From JALYRV01 sp040902895 (GTDB lineage Bacteria > Acidobacteriota > Vicinamibacteria > Vicinamibacterales > SCN-69-37): a stretch of 64,000 nt of DNA. Numbering within the stretch: position 1 is the stretch's first letter; each line of letters starts with the position of its first letter. The translations under genes and the position numbers were made by a program. The stretch covers positions 51,338-115,337 of the forward strand of contig JBBDWL010000089.1 of the NCBI GenBank assembly GCA_040902895.1, in the 5' to 3' direction. Positions 35,101 to 43,131 of the stretch are shown one piece after another. Below the pieces are notes generated by a model, which worked only from the letters and a program-made list of their open reading frames with translations, was not told the origin of the DNA and did no database searches.

Positions 35101-35216
35101 CCCTGATCGTCAACGACTTTCACGAAAATGCTGCCGCTCTGGACCTGCGCCCGCGCGGGCGAGGCCAGGGTTGGCAGCATCAGGAGGATCGCGAGGAGAG
35201 CCGACTTCCGGAACAT
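32193..35216 (-). CDS. Oar-like TonB-dependent receptor with carboxypeptidase-regulatory domain
   Basis: A 1007-residue outer-membrane receptor. The start at Met 35216 (MFRKSALLAILL) gives a signal peptide and a good AGGAG site; the longer in-frame extension upstream crosses a palindrome. After the signal, residues 25-110 form a carboxypeptidase-regulatory-like beta-sandwich (VVDDQGAALPGVTITVTSP). The plug domain follows with a variant NVQLVNGVNV segment. The remaining 750 residues are a 22-strand-type barrel, with the GRRHNFKLSGSAMLP strand near the end. The C-terminus carries YWFGGG. Such proteins are abundant in Acidobacteria and import or bind large carbohydrates or peptides; the ligand is unknown. 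Confidence 0.9.
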   Translation of the reverse strand: MFRKSALLAILLMLPTLASPARAQVQSGSIFVKVVDDQGAALPGVTITVTSPVLPRPLIGVTDAGGAHRFTALTIGTYSVRTVLAGFQTTTREGVVVVQNQTVSIDVPMKIGALTDEVTVRGETPVIDTKSASVATNLDAMLLDTTPGGKDIWSILEYKIPGIVFDTPDVGGNQAGLQRGFTSRGTPNSQNVQLVNGVNVGDPAAIGFSMNYYEPATFENVQVTTGAQDISMGTSGTLINMVTRSGTNRFGGQFGGTYQGKPTQWDNVDEDLKRAGFRPEAQAVDYISNANFQAGGPLVPNRIFYFGNVNNQQTHVNVPGYPAISPPQIPQITSGNDRDSTTIWSTSGKVSYALGASRFEGYGNYQWYDKPNRGAGAGVTLDSNPKEEDTFLISQLSWNWAATNSLVGDTKIAYSNTHFPLNQKTDQQSIFDNATGVRLRNFAQSQLMFRRRLQITSNWNYFVPQLFGGRHELKFGFDNGYTPEDQTFTRVGNVNLTFRSQAGTASQPAGPGNVTIFNSPTVLERAVMNTAIYAQDSYSIGRLTLIAGVRWERVEGYIPPQTHASSEYFPSGTTIGGLNVALSTGGQLTEYVVRDSFEEVRNAPLWKNWAPRISGTYDLFGEGKTVLKLSAGKYFDQVGTGTPGPNPNGTVSQTYRWNDLNSDWSFQPGNATWNGRQYVGGEFGSLVSTSIPNPNPFDPNRQRTWRREFTVGVDHELFPGFRLSTAFFNRREYDTFGTVDGDIDRWDEMFSPIEVTEPGRDGIVGNADDQRLTVYSLNPGFTLVNDSAINDDRLGVKYNGVEIVGTKRYSRGTTVLAGYTYSRETRDLVSLQNPNDARVNADGISGGRRHNFKLSGSAMLPYRIVFGANLLISSGQPITRTVSIGGCTATITTGCLRQGSDTVNAEPRGSVELPGRYQTDLRLGRLFDVGGRKFELAVDAYNLTNDNTVFNVRTGTGRTNIRYANDPNEPVTQIATFMSPTGALGPRIIRLNFTYWFGGGASPAGNR

Positions 35217-35231
35217 ATGAGCTCCTAACCC

Positions 35232-35318
35232 CGGAAAGCACTTGACATGACGTGGTAGGCAGCGAGCTTGCCCAACCCCGAGGCGCGTGAATACCACGTC
35301 ATGTCAAGTGACTTTCCG
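35232..35318. promoter_or_regulatory. Long inverted repeat with opposed TTGACA boxes before the TonB receptor gene
   Basis: Positions 35239-35257 and 35292-35310 are perfect 19-bp inverted copies around a 34-base loop. The pairing extends with GGAAAG/CTTTCC after one extra base, giving arms of about 26. Each arm contains TTGACATGACG, so a -35-like TTGACA faces both ways between the divergent receptor and glycosidase genes. The structure could be an operator, a divergent promoter or a 5'-UTR hairpin of the receptor mRNA. Confidence 0.6.
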
Positions 35319-35350
35319 TAAACGCAGTGCCGCACTGCAGATGCAAACAC

Positions 35351-35369
35351 CCGGCGGCGAGACCGCCGG
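35351..35369. repeat. Short GC palindrome in the glycosidase leader
   Basis: A perfect 7-bp stem CCGGCGG with a CGAGA loop, 90 bases before the phosphodiester glycosidase start. The motif GGCGGCGAGACCGCC followed by GGTCTACG looks like a dispersed intergenic repeat; only one copy is in this window. Confidence 0.35.
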
Positions 35370-35457
35370 TCTACGAAGGCCGCTGTATACGGGGAGGATA
35401 CGCTGTAGCCAGCCTCCGCGCAACGGGGAGATCGGGCCCTCCGCGCTACGATGTCGG

Positions 35458-36600
35458 GTGCGCCTTCTTCTCGTTCTTCTCTCGATTGCCCTGAGCCTGG
35501 CAGGCGGGACGGCCCAGCAGCGACCCGTCCAGGGCCTTTCAAATCCCGAACAAATCGCGCCCGGCATCCACTTCTACCAGTTGAACGAGGCGTCCTATTT
35601 CGGTCCCGGTGCGCCGATCAGTGCCCGACTCCTCGAGATCGGCCCGAAGGCCGCCCGCCTCGATCTGGAGCTGGGTACGGGCGGTTCGCAGGGGCGCGAC
35701 ACGGTGCCCGCCATGGCACAGCGGCGCGGCGCAATCGCCGCGGTCAACGCGGGGTTTTTCGCTCCGACCGGCGACCCGGCCGGCATCTTCAAGATTGACG
35801 GACTGCTCGTCAGCGACACGGCGCGGCCTCGCGGCGCCGTCGGGTTCGCGCGTCCGGACGGGCCGCCGCTGCTGTTCGATCGCGTCACCGCGCGCGCGAG
35901 CGTGCGTGCCGGACGCGCGCGTGTTGCCGCTGCCGTCGACACCGCGCGGCGGGCCGGCGCGGTTGTCATCTACACACTTCGCTACGGATCCACGACGCGC
36001 ACGGCCGGAGCCGGCACCGAGTGGACCGTTGAGGGCCGGCCGCTGCGCATCACCGCGATCAGAAGGCAGGACGCCGCATCGCCGGCGGCGTCACCGATCC
36101 CCGCATCGGGATTCGTGATTTCCGCATCAGGCGTGATTCCGCCGGCCCTTGCGCGCCTGAAGACTCGCGACCGCGTCGACATCCGTTTCGACTACGCAAC
36201 CGCGCTTGGCACATCCCCGACCGCCTGGGCGCGCGCCGACGACATCGTCGGCGGAGCAGGGCTGCTGTTGTGGCGCGGCAGGGACGTGCGCGACTGGGCC
36301 GCCGAGCGGCTGGACATGAAGGGCTTTGTCGACGCGCGCCATCCGCGCACGCTCATTGGCCGCGATCGCGACGGCGACACGTGGGTGGCTGTGATCGACG
36401 GCCGCCAGCCGGCTCACAGCGTCGGCATGAGCCTGCCCGAGCTCACCGAGCTGTCGCGGCGGATCGGTCTCGTCGATGCGCTGAATCTCGACGGCGGCGG
36501 TTCATCGACGATGGTGGTGAAGGGGAGTGTGGTGAACCGGCCGTCGGACCCGACAGGACCGCGGCCGGTGAGCGACGCTATCGTTGTATTGAATAGATGA
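35458..36600 (+). CDS. Exported phosphodiester glycosidase (NAGPA-domain) protein
   Basis: A 380-residue exported protein. The GTG at 35458 is chosen because it directly opens a signal peptide (RLLLVLLSIALSLAGGTA). The C-terminal half carries the NAGPA/phosphodiester alpha-GlcNAcase signatures: AAVNAGFFAPTGDPAG in the middle and LNLDGGGSSTMVVKG near the end. Characterised members hydrolyse GlcNAc-1-phosphodiester linkages; bacterial ones can act on envelope or exopolysaccharide phosphodiesters. Its last 23 bases overlap the end of the convergent beta-lactamase-like gene. Confidence 0.87.
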   Translation: MRLLLVLLSIALSLAGGTAQQRPVQGLSNPEQIAPGIHFYQLNEASYFGPGAPISARLLEIGPKAARLDLELGTGGSQGRDTVPAMAQRRGAIAAVNAGFFAPTGDPAGIFKIDGLLVSDTARPRGAVGFARPDGPPLLFDRVTARASVRAGRARVAAAVDTARRAGAVVIYTLRYGSTTRTAGAGTEWTVEGRPLRITAIRRQDAASPAASPIPASGFVISASGVIPPALARLKTRDRVDIRFDYATALGTSPTAWARADDIVGGAGLLLWRGRDVRDWAAERLDMKGFVDARHPRTLIGRDRDGDTWVAVIDGRQPAHSVGMSLPELTELSRRIGLVDALNLDGGGSSTMVVKGSVVNRPSDPTGPRPVSDAIVVLNR

Positions 36601-37453
36601 CTTTGCTGATGTCGGCCATCAGCGCGGCGCTCTTCTTGCCGTCTTCGATTCCGCGCGTCAGCAGCACCAGCACATAAGGTTTCTCGGCGTAAACGATCGC
36701 CGCGTCGTGGCTGATGCGCGTGATGCTGCCGGTCTTGTGGCCGACCGGCACACCCGCTGGAATCCCTGCCGGGATCGCGTCGTTGAACTGCTGCATGCGC
36801 AGGATGTCGGCCATCGCGCGGCTCGCGGCAGGACTCACCGCCTGCCCGCGCGCGATCTTTTCCATCAACACCATCAACGCCCGCGCCGACGTCGCGTTGT
36901 TGAGGCCCTTATCGAACGCCTTCTGGTCTTCCACCCCGCGCAGCACCAGCATGCCATCGCCGCCAAGCGCTGAAACGGTCTTGCGCACGTTCCCGGCGCC
37001 GAGCGTTTCAATCAGGATGTTCGTCGCCAGATTGCTGCTGACCGTGATCGACGCCATCACCAGCTGCCGCACCGTCAGCGTCTTGCCGATCGCTTTGTAG
37101 ACCTCTCCGTCGGAATCTTCCGTGACCGACATTTCGTACGGCGAGCCGTCGACGATGCTCTTGAAGGTGTTCGTGATGGAAATCGGCTGGTCGAGCGACA
37201 GCGTGCCGGCGTCGGCCTGCCGGAACGCCTCGATCATGACCGGCACTTTCATCGTGCTCGCGGCATGAAACGCCTTGTCGACGTCGATCAGAATCTCGCC
37301 GCTGCCGACCGGTTGCAGCGGCCGGTACGCCACCGCGACTTCAGCGCCGCTTGCCGCGATGATCTTCTCGATCTCGCGCGTGGCGGCATCGACGGTGAGT
37401 GTCTGCGCCGGACCGGCCAGCGACAGCACGAGCGACAGAATCAGCGTCAGCAT
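36578..37453 (-). CDS. Class A beta-lactamase-like serine hydrolase
   Basis: A 291-residue exported penicillin-recognising protein. A signal peptide covers residues 1-17. The active-site motifs are present: STMK (Ser66-Lys69), SSN in place of SDN in the second motif, and HKTGS for KTG in the third. An RGVED segment lies where class A enzymes carry the omega-loop Glu166, but the alignment is uncertain, so hydrolysis of beta-lactams is not assured. It may act as a beta-lactamase or a D-Ala peptidase-like hydrolase. It lies 3 bases behind the unknown exported gene at 37457, in the same direction. Confidence 0.83.
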   Translation of the reverse strand: MLTLILSLVLSLAGPAQTLTVDAATREIEKIIAASGAEVAVAYRPLQPVGSGEILIDVDKAFHAASTMKVPVMIEAFRQADAGTLSLDQPISITNTFKSIVDGSPYEMSVTEDSDGEVYKAIGKTLTVRQLVMASITVSSNLATNILIETLGAGNVRKTVSALGGDGMLVLRGVEDQKAFDKGLNNATSARALMVLMEKIARGQAVSPAASRAMADILRMQQFNDAIPAGIPAGVPVGHKTGSITRISHDAAIVYAEKPYVLVLLTRGIEDGKKSAALMADISKVIYSIQR

Positions 37454-37456
37454 CGA

Positions 37457-38008
37457 TCAGCGGCCGCCCGAGCGGCGTCTCTCGAGCTCGCGCAGCTCGC
37501 GCTCGATGCGTTCCTGAATGGCGCGGCGCTCGCGCTCCGTCCTGGCCTGCTTGTATTCCTCGTACGCGCGCTTCACCATCGAAATCATGCCCCACGATGT
37601 GAGTGCGACACCGAGCGTTTCGAGGGCCGAGATGCCGGTGGTGCTGTGCAGGTCTTTCGGCGTGACCATCGCGAGGAACTCGTCGTGCGTCATGGGCGCG
37701 CCCGGCACCTGTCCATTCCTCAGATCGAAGTCGCCGACGATTTCCTCGAACGTCGGAATGCGGCCGATGATGCTGACGTAGAAGCGCAGCTCGTCGGTGT
37801 TGAGCCGCAGTTTTGGATCCTGCTTGAGCGCTTCGCGAATCTTCGCCATATCGACCGGCAGCTGCTGCGACTGAGGCGGTTGCGGAGGCGGCGTCTGCTG
37901 CTGTTGCGAGGCGCCTGTCTGCGAGCTCTGCATGGCGGCCCAGAGGCTCTGCGGCAGGGCGAAGCTGATCACGAGAACAGTGGCGGCGGGACGAAGGAAA
38001 ATGTTCAC
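37457..38008 (-). CDS. Exported protein of unknown function
   Basis: 183 residues, not recognised. A signal peptide (1-24) ends in SLWAA, followed by a Gln/Pro-rich low-complexity stretch (residues 28-50). A conserved-looking core has LRLNTDELRFYVSIIGRIPTF (about 67-88) and DEFLAMVTPKDL (about 109-120). A hydrophobic segment near 127-143 could be a membrane helix. The C-terminal 40 residues are a highly charged coiled coil (RERRAIQERIERELRELERR). It overlaps the upstream gene by 4 bases and may be a membrane-anchored structural or adaptor protein. Confidence 0.7.
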   Translation of the reverse strand: MNIFLRPAATVLVISFALPQSLWAAMQSSQTGASQQQQTPPPQPPQSQQLPVDMAKIREALKQDPKLRLNTDELRFYVSIIGRIPTFEEIVGDFDLRNGQVPGAPMTHDEFLAMVTPKDLHSTTGISALETLGVALTSWGMISMVKRAYEEYKQARTERERRAIQERIERELRELERRRSGGR

Positions 38009-38553
38009 GGCTTCCTTTCTGACGGCTGAGGCGGGTCCTTGGACGTTTCGAGCTGTGCAAGACCCGCGAGCCCTTCCCAGGTATGCGGATCCTGGGCCAG
38101 CAGCGTGCTGAGATAGAGCGCCACGTCTTCGGGCGGATGGGTCCTGGCGAGATCCCCCGCGGCTTTGCTCAGCGCCGGTTTCGCCGGCGGCTCGAGATTC
38201 TCGGCCGTAATCAATCCGTCTTCATGCGAGATGCCGAGCGCATCGAGAAACGCGGCCATCATCGGCCGCTGATGCGCCAGGTGGTACGAGACCAAGGCGC
38301 GCGCCGCGATCGAGTCAGACACGCCCGGCAGCTGCGCCAGATACTTCGCGCGCTTGTCGAGCGCCATCGCCTGCATGCTCTGCGGCCTGAACTTCATGTG
38401 GCGCGACAGCGCAAGCACCGCTTCCATCTGCTCATTCAGACTCGCCTCATCGTCGTTCTCCCAGAACGCACGCGCGGCTTCGGTTCGCCGCTCGACAGGC
38501 AGTCGGCGCCAGAGACGCGACGGCGGAACGTAGTCGTCGGTGTGCTCCTGCAT
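38005..38553 (-). CDS. Conserved helical protein of unknown function
   Basis: 182 residues from the internal ATG 38553 (MQEHTDDYVPP); ATG 38565 is possible, and longer versions would run over the divergent MFS start. It is mostly alpha-helical with no signal peptide or membrane segment. The first half has AARAFWENDDEASLNEQMEAV and a KYLAQLPGVSDSIAARAL segment; the C-terminal 50 residues contain short repeat-like helices. I do not recognise the family. It is co-translated with the exported gene at 37457 (4-base overlap), and perhaps with the beta-lactamase-like gene after it. Confidence 0.68.
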   Translation of the reverse strand: MQEHTDDYVPPSRLWRRLPVERRTEAARAFWENDDEASLNEQMEAVLALSRHMKFRPQSMQAMALDKRAKYLAQLPGVSDSIAARALVSYHLAHQRPMMAAFLDALGISHEDGLITAENLEPPAKPALSKAAGDLARTHPPEDVALYLSTLLAQDPHTWEGLAGLAQLETSKDPPQPSERKP

Positions 38554-38576
38554 GTGATCTATCATTCTAAGCTTCG

Positions 38577-39773
38577 ATGTCAGCGCCTGCATCAGAGAAG
38601 CTGTTCACGCCACGCTTCTTTACGATGTGGGCGTTCAGCTTCACCGTCTTCCTGTCGGTGTTCCAGCTGCTGCCGACCGCGCCGTTTCACATCAAGGACC
38701 TCGGCGGCTCCACGGTTCAGGCCGGTCTCTTTCTGGGCCTGCTGACCTTCTCATCGGCCCTCTTCGCGCCGCTCACCGGCGCCATCGGCGATCGCATCGG
38801 CCAGCGCACCGTGCTGCTCATCGCGAGCGCCGCGATCGCGCTGATCACGCTTGTCTACGCCTTCATGGAATCGGTGACCGGCATGCTGGCGCTGGCGTTC
38901 GTGCAGGGATTCTTCTGGTCGGGCATGCTCTCGGCGTCGAGCGCCTACATGATTTCGATCCTGCCGCAGTCGCGGCGGGCCGAAGGACTCGGCTACGCCG
39001 GCCTCGCGTCTATCTTCGCGCTGGCGATTGCGCCGGGCGTTGGCTTTCAGATCTATCGCCGGGGATGGTTCTGGCTGGCCATGACGTGCATTGCACTCAA
39101 CGTCGCGATGTTCGGTATTGCCACGATGCTCGGGACGAGGCGCAACAACGGCCCGCATCCGCCACTCACGCTCAAGACGATTGTCGAGCCGCGCCTCATC
39201 GCGGTGGCCGGCACGCTCTTCCTGTATTCGTTCGGGTACGGCGGCATCACCAGCTTTTCGGCGCTCTACGCCGATTCGGCCGGCATTGCGCCGCGCGGTA
39301 TTTATCTGACGTCGCTGGCGATCGCGATCCTGCTGGCACGACCCACGCTCGGGCGGCTGGGCGATCGCTATGGCTATCGCCGCGTGTTCCTGCCATGTCT
39401 GGGGCTGGTGTCGGCGTCGCTGGCCATGCTGGCACTGACGCCCGGCCGGACCGGTCTCATCATATCGGCCGTGACGTTTGGCGTCGGCTTCGGGCTGGCC
39501 TATCCTGCCTTCGCGGCGTATGTGATGCAGCATGTCCACGACAGCCGCCGTGGCGCGGCATTCGGAACGCTGATCGCGGCTTTCGATACCGGGATCGGCG
39601 CGGGATCGACCACAATGGGTTGGCTGATTCAGCGGCACGGCTACGCGGCGGCCTTTGGAGTAGCGGCGATTCTGGCGGCGCTGGCCGCCCCCTATTTCCT
39701 GGCGGTCGACCGACGATGGAAATTGCAAATTGTAGATCGACCCGACAGCGCAGACCGGCATCCTAATAAATGA
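38577..39773 (+). CDS. Major facilitator superfamily transporter
   Basis: A 398-residue, 12-helix MFS transporter. The loop 2-3 signature GAIGDRIGQR is present, with its pseudo-repeat GRLGDRYGYRR in the second half. The length and GxxSD-like motifs suggest a drug:proton antiporter or a YfcJ/arabinose-efflux-like subgroup; the substrate cannot be assigned. The C-terminal tail WKLQIVDRPD is encoded by a fragment of the AT-rich heptad repeat (39718-39737), so the tail is probably a late addition. The stop overlaps the next gene's ATG (ATGA). Confidence 0.88.
   Translation: MSAPASEKLFTPRFFTMWAFSFTVFLSVFQLLPTAPFHIKDLGGSTVQAGLFLGLLTFSSALFAPLTGAIGDRIGQRTVLLIASAAIALITLVYAFMESVTGMLALAFVQGFFWSGMLSASSAYMISILPQSRRAEGLGYAGLASIFALAIAPGVGFQIYRRGWFWLAMTCIALNVAMFGIATMLGTRRNNGPHPPLTLKTIVEPRLIAVAGTLFLYSFGYGGITSFSALYADSAGIAPRGIYLTSLAIAILLARPTLGRLGDRYGYRRVFLPCLGLVSASLAMLALTPGRTGLIISAVTFGVGFGLAYPAFAAYVMQHVHDSRRGAAFGTLIAAFDTGIGAGSTTMGWLIQRHGYAAAFGVAAILAALAAPYFLAVDRRWKLQIVDRPDSADRHPNK
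39718..39737 (+). repeat. AT-rich heptad repeat fragment inside the MFS gene end
   Basis: GGAAATTGCAAATTGTAGAT shows the 7-base period AAATTGT and differs by about three bases from the arm of the inverted repeat at 2990-3017. It encodes the last conserved-looking residues before the MFS tail and contrasts in composition with its surroundings. Confidence 0.6.
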
Positions 39774-40696
39774 TGACGCCTTCGATCTTCGACGCGCACT
39801 GCCATTTCTTTTCGGCGGGATTTTTCCGCACGCTCGGGCGCGATCTGCGCGAGCCGGCGCCGGCCGACGCCGCCGTCACCCTGCCCGATCGGCTCGGATG
39901 GGAGCCACCGGGCGACGACACGACGCTGTCGGCGCGATGGGCGAGCGAGCTGGATCGTCACGGCGTCGGCGGCGCGATGCTGATCGCCAGCGTGCCTGGC
40001 GACGAGGCCGCGGTGGCTGAAGCGGTCAAGCGCTATCCCACGCGGTTTGCGGCGGCGACGATGGTCAATCCCAATGCACCGGATGCCGCGGCGCGCACCA
40101 TTCGCGCGTTCGAGGAGCAGGACATGCGCTGCATCTGCCTGTTCCCCGCGATGCACCAGGTGCGCCTGCACGATCAGCGCGTCGAGAGGCTCGTTGCGAT
40201 CGCCGCCGAGCGCGAGCGCGCCGTGTTCGTGCATTGCGGGATGCTGACGATCGGCGCGCGGAAGAAACTGGGCCTCACGTCGGTGTTCGACCTGCGCTTT
40301 GGCGATCCGCTCGCGGTCGCGCGGCTCGCGAACATCTATCCGCAGGCCTCGTTCATCATTCCGCATTTCGGATCCGGGATGCTGCGCGTGACGCTGATGG
40401 CGATGGATGCGGCGCCGAACATCTATCTCGACACGTCGAGCTCGAACAGCTGGATGAAGTACCAGGCGCGGCTCACGCTGAAAGACGTCTTTCGGCAGGT
40501 CGTCGACGTCGCCGGCCCGTCGCGCGTTCTCTTTGGCACCGACTCGTCGTACTACCCGCGCGGCTGGCAGAAGCCGATCTACGACGAGCAGCGCGCGATC
40601 CTCGACGAAATCGTGCCGTCGGACGATGACAAGGCAGCGATCCTGGGCGACAACGCGCGCCGGCTGCTGGGCATGCCGGCGGCGGCCAAGGGATAG
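39770..40696 (+). CDS. Amidohydrolase-2-like metal-dependent hydrolase
   Basis: A 308-residue TIM-barrel hydrolase of the amidohydrolase_2 type. Metal-binding elements are DAHCHFF at residues 8-14, HCG in VFVHCGM, PHFGSG, and the late Asp in LFGTDSSYYPRG. Relatives are decarboxylases or hydrolases of small ring compounds. It is coupled to the MFS gene by an ATGA overlap, so uptake or efflux of the substrate may be linked to its turnover. It ends 2 bases before the convergent ADOP gene. Confidence 0.85.
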   Translation: MMTPSIFDAHCHFFSAGFFRTLGRDLREPAPADAAVTLPDRLGWEPPGDDTTLSARWASELDRHGVGGAMLIASVPGDEAAVAEAVKRYPTRFAAATMVNPNAPDAAARTIRAFEEQDMRCICLFPAMHQVRLHDQRVERLVAIAAERERAVFVHCGMLTIGARKKLGLTSVFDLRFGDPLAVARLANIYPQASFIIPHFGSGMLRVTLMAMDAAPNIYLDTSSSNSWMKYQARLTLKDVFRQVVDVAGPSRVLFGTDSSYYPRGWQKPIYDEQRAILDEIVPSDDDKAAILGDNARRLLGMPAAAKG

Positions 40697-40698
40697 CG

Positions 40699-43077
40699 CT
40701 AATCGATCCGCAGTGCAATCGCCGGATCGATCCGCGCCGCGCGGCGCGCCGGCAGCCATGCGGCGATGGCCGCACAACCGAGCATCAAGGCCCCTGCGGC
40801 AGCGAAGCTCGGGAGATCCCGCGGCTCGATCGCAAAGAGAAAGTGCCCAATCGCGCGCGTTGCCCACCAGGCGGCGACAAGCCCGAGTGCCGCGCCGGCC
40901 GTTGACGGCACCATCGCCTGGCGTACGAGCAATCCCACGGCCTGTGACGGTCGCGCGCCGATCGCCATCCTGATGCCCATCTCGCGTTGACGCCTGACGA
41001 CGGCGTGTGTCACGAGCCCCGCCACGCCAATCACCGTGAGCACCAGAACAAGAGTGGCCATTAATCCGAAGAGGACCGTCCGAAACCATGGCTCGCGCAG
41101 TGAGCGGCCGACATGCTCGCCGGCAGGCCGGACATCGCGGAGGTCGTACCCGGACGGGCGCTCCTCGGCGAGCGCCCGAAGCGCCGCGGCAACGCCGGGA
41201 ACGCCCGGCCGATATCTGACCGCAACCGTGTTGCCGGAGGCATTCTCTTGGGCAAGAGGACGGAAGATCTCTGGAACTGCATCGCGATCAAGGCCAAAGA
41301 ATTTGATATCTCCGACGATGCCGACGATGCGGACGATGCCGCCGCTCCCCGCGTTGATGCGCTGACCGAGCGCGTCGCCGCCAGGATAGAGCGTGGCCGC
41401 GCCGCTCTCGTTCAGCAGCGCGACGAGCTCGGAGCCGCGCCGATCGGTGTCGAGGAAGTCGCGCCCTTTGATGACCGGAATGCGCATCGCTCGCAAATAG
41501 CCGGGCGAGATGCGGCGGTAGTCGATCATCTTCGAGGCCGAGGGATCTGCCCCGAGCGGTCGAAGGCCATATGACACGCGCCCGCCCCCGAGCGGCACAG
41601 TCTCGACGGCGCCCGCGACCTCTACGCCCGGAATGGCGCGCAGGCGTTCGAGCAGTAGATCCAGCGCCTGCGTGTTCGTCTGGCGCTCACGCATCGACGT
41701 GCTCACAAGCAGTACGTTCTCGGTCTCGAACCCGGGATCGACGTGCGACAACCGGGCGAAGCTTCTTAGCAGCAGAAGGCCGGAGACGACGACGACCACG
41801 CCGATCGCGATCTGAACGCCAAGCAGCAATGAACTGGCGCGGTTGCGCCGGCCGGCGCGTTCGCCAGACGCCAAAGCCAGCGTGGCCGACGCCGTCGAGA
41901 GTCGCAGCGACGGCCACAGCGCTGCAGCCATCGTGCACACGAGCGTGATCGTCAGGGCGAAGGCGAGTACACGGCCGTCGATCGCGATGCGATCGAGGCC
42001 GGGCAACCGCTGCGGCAGCAGGTTTACAAGGGCATCGCGCGTCAGGCTCACCATCCCGATCGCCGCGGCGCCGCCGGCGCACGCGAGCACCAGCGCTTCG
42101 GCAAGCAGCTGCCGCGCCAGGCGCCACCGGCCCGCGCCGAGCGAAGCACGGACCGCGATTTCGCGCTTTCGATCCTCGCCGCCGGCCACCAGCAGGTTTG
42201 CGACGTTGACACAGGCCATGATCAACACGAGCGCCGACACGCCAAGCAGCGCCGCCAGCGCGAGGCCGACATTCGCGCCAGCAATCACGGACCGCATCGA
42301 TTCGGTCGTCAATGTGTAACGCTGGAACGTTGGCTCAGTGACTTTCCAGCGCTCGCCGATCTGCGCGAGCCACACGCGCGCTTGCTCTGGCGACACGCCG
42401 GGCCGGAGCAACGCGTAAACCGTCTCTGACCCGTGTCCTCGTCGATCCATTCTGATGTGAGAAGGTTTGATGGGCCGGAGGAGCGCGGTGCCTCGCGCGA
42501 ACGTGGCGAACCTGGCCGGAAGCACACCCAGGATCGTCAGCGTCTCCGGGCCGCCCTGTCCGGTGATGGTTATGGACTTCCCGATAGCAGCAGGATCGCC
42601 GCCGAACTCGCGCTGCCAGAACGCTTCCGATATGACCGCGACGTCGCCGTTCTGCCGTTGGTCATCGGCGTCGAAGAGGCGCCCGGCGACAGGCGTTTCG
42701 GGGAAGATCCGAAACACATCAGGCTCGGTTGCGCGAACGAGAATCGGGCGTCCATCCGAAAGCCGGTAGATCCCCCCGCCAGCCTGCGTGACCACGGCCG
42801 TAACCTCGAAAGGACTGTTCGCCTCTGCGCGCAAGTCGGTCAGCTCCGGCATGTTCGGACCGAATCGGAAATCGCCGCCACTCGTGACGAACACCTGCAC
42901 CGCGCGCGACGCCGTGCGATACGGCACGGTGTCGATCCAGACCGCCTTGATCACGCTGAAGAGGGCGGTGTTCGCACCAATTCCGAGGGCGAAGGTCAGA
43001 ACGATGATCGCCGAAGCTACGGGCCGGCGAAGAGCGAGGCGAACGGCCTGAACGACGTCGCGCGCGAAGCCAGTCAT
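40699..43077 (-). CDS. ADOP-type ABC permease, stand-alone
   Basis: A 792-residue orphan permease, the sixth in the window and on the opposite strand to the cluster. The start at ATG 43077 (MTGFARDVVQAVRLALRRP) has an excellent AAGGAGGG site 5-6 bases upstream; longer in-frame extensions are antisense to the amidohydrolase gene. The layout is canonical: first helix near 23-45, periplasmic domain, FtsX triple with VNVANLLVAGGEDRKREIAVRA, second helix near 430, second domain, and the C-terminal triple with VRRQREMGIRMAIGARPSQ. It ends in AARIDPAIALRID. No ATPase or PadR gene is adjacent. Confidence 0.88.
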   Translation of the reverse strand: MTGFARDVVQAVRLALRRPVASAIIVLTFALGIGANTALFSVIKAVWIDTVPYRTASRAVQVFVTSGGDFRFGPNMPELTDLRAEANSPFEVTAVVTQAGGGIYRLSDGRPILVRATEPDVFRIFPETPVAGRLFDADDQRQNGDVAVISEAFWQREFGGDPAAIGKSITITGQGGPETLTILGVLPARFATFARGTALLRPIKPSHIRMDRRGHGSETVYALLRPGVSPEQARVWLAQIGERWKVTEPTFQRYTLTTESMRSVIAGANVGLALAALLGVSALVLIMACVNVANLLVAGGEDRKREIAVRASLGAGRWRLARQLLAEALVLACAGGAAAIGMVSLTRDALVNLLPQRLPGLDRIAIDGRVLAFALTITLVCTMAAALWPSLRLSTASATLALASGERAGRRNRASSLLLGVQIAIGVVVVVSGLLLLRSFARLSHVDPGFETENVLLVSTSMRERQTNTQALDLLLERLRAIPGVEVAGAVETVPLGGGRVSYGLRPLGADPSASKMIDYRRISPGYLRAMRIPVIKGRDFLDTDRRGSELVALLNESGAATLYPGGDALGQRINAGSGGIVRIVGIVGDIKFFGLDRDAVPEIFRPLAQENASGNTVAVRYRPGVPGVAAALRALAEERPSGYDLRDVRPAGEHVGRSLREPWFRTVLFGLMATLVLVLTVIGVAGLVTHAVVRRQREMGIRMAIGARPSQAVGLLVRQAMVPSTAGAALGLVAAWWATRAIGHFLFAIEPRDLPSFAAAGALMLGCAAIAAWLPARRAARIDPAIALRID

Positions 43078-43131
43078 GAACCCTCCTTGGCCGCGCCGAG
43101 TATAGAATGAGCCTCTTTGAAAGGCACAAAA

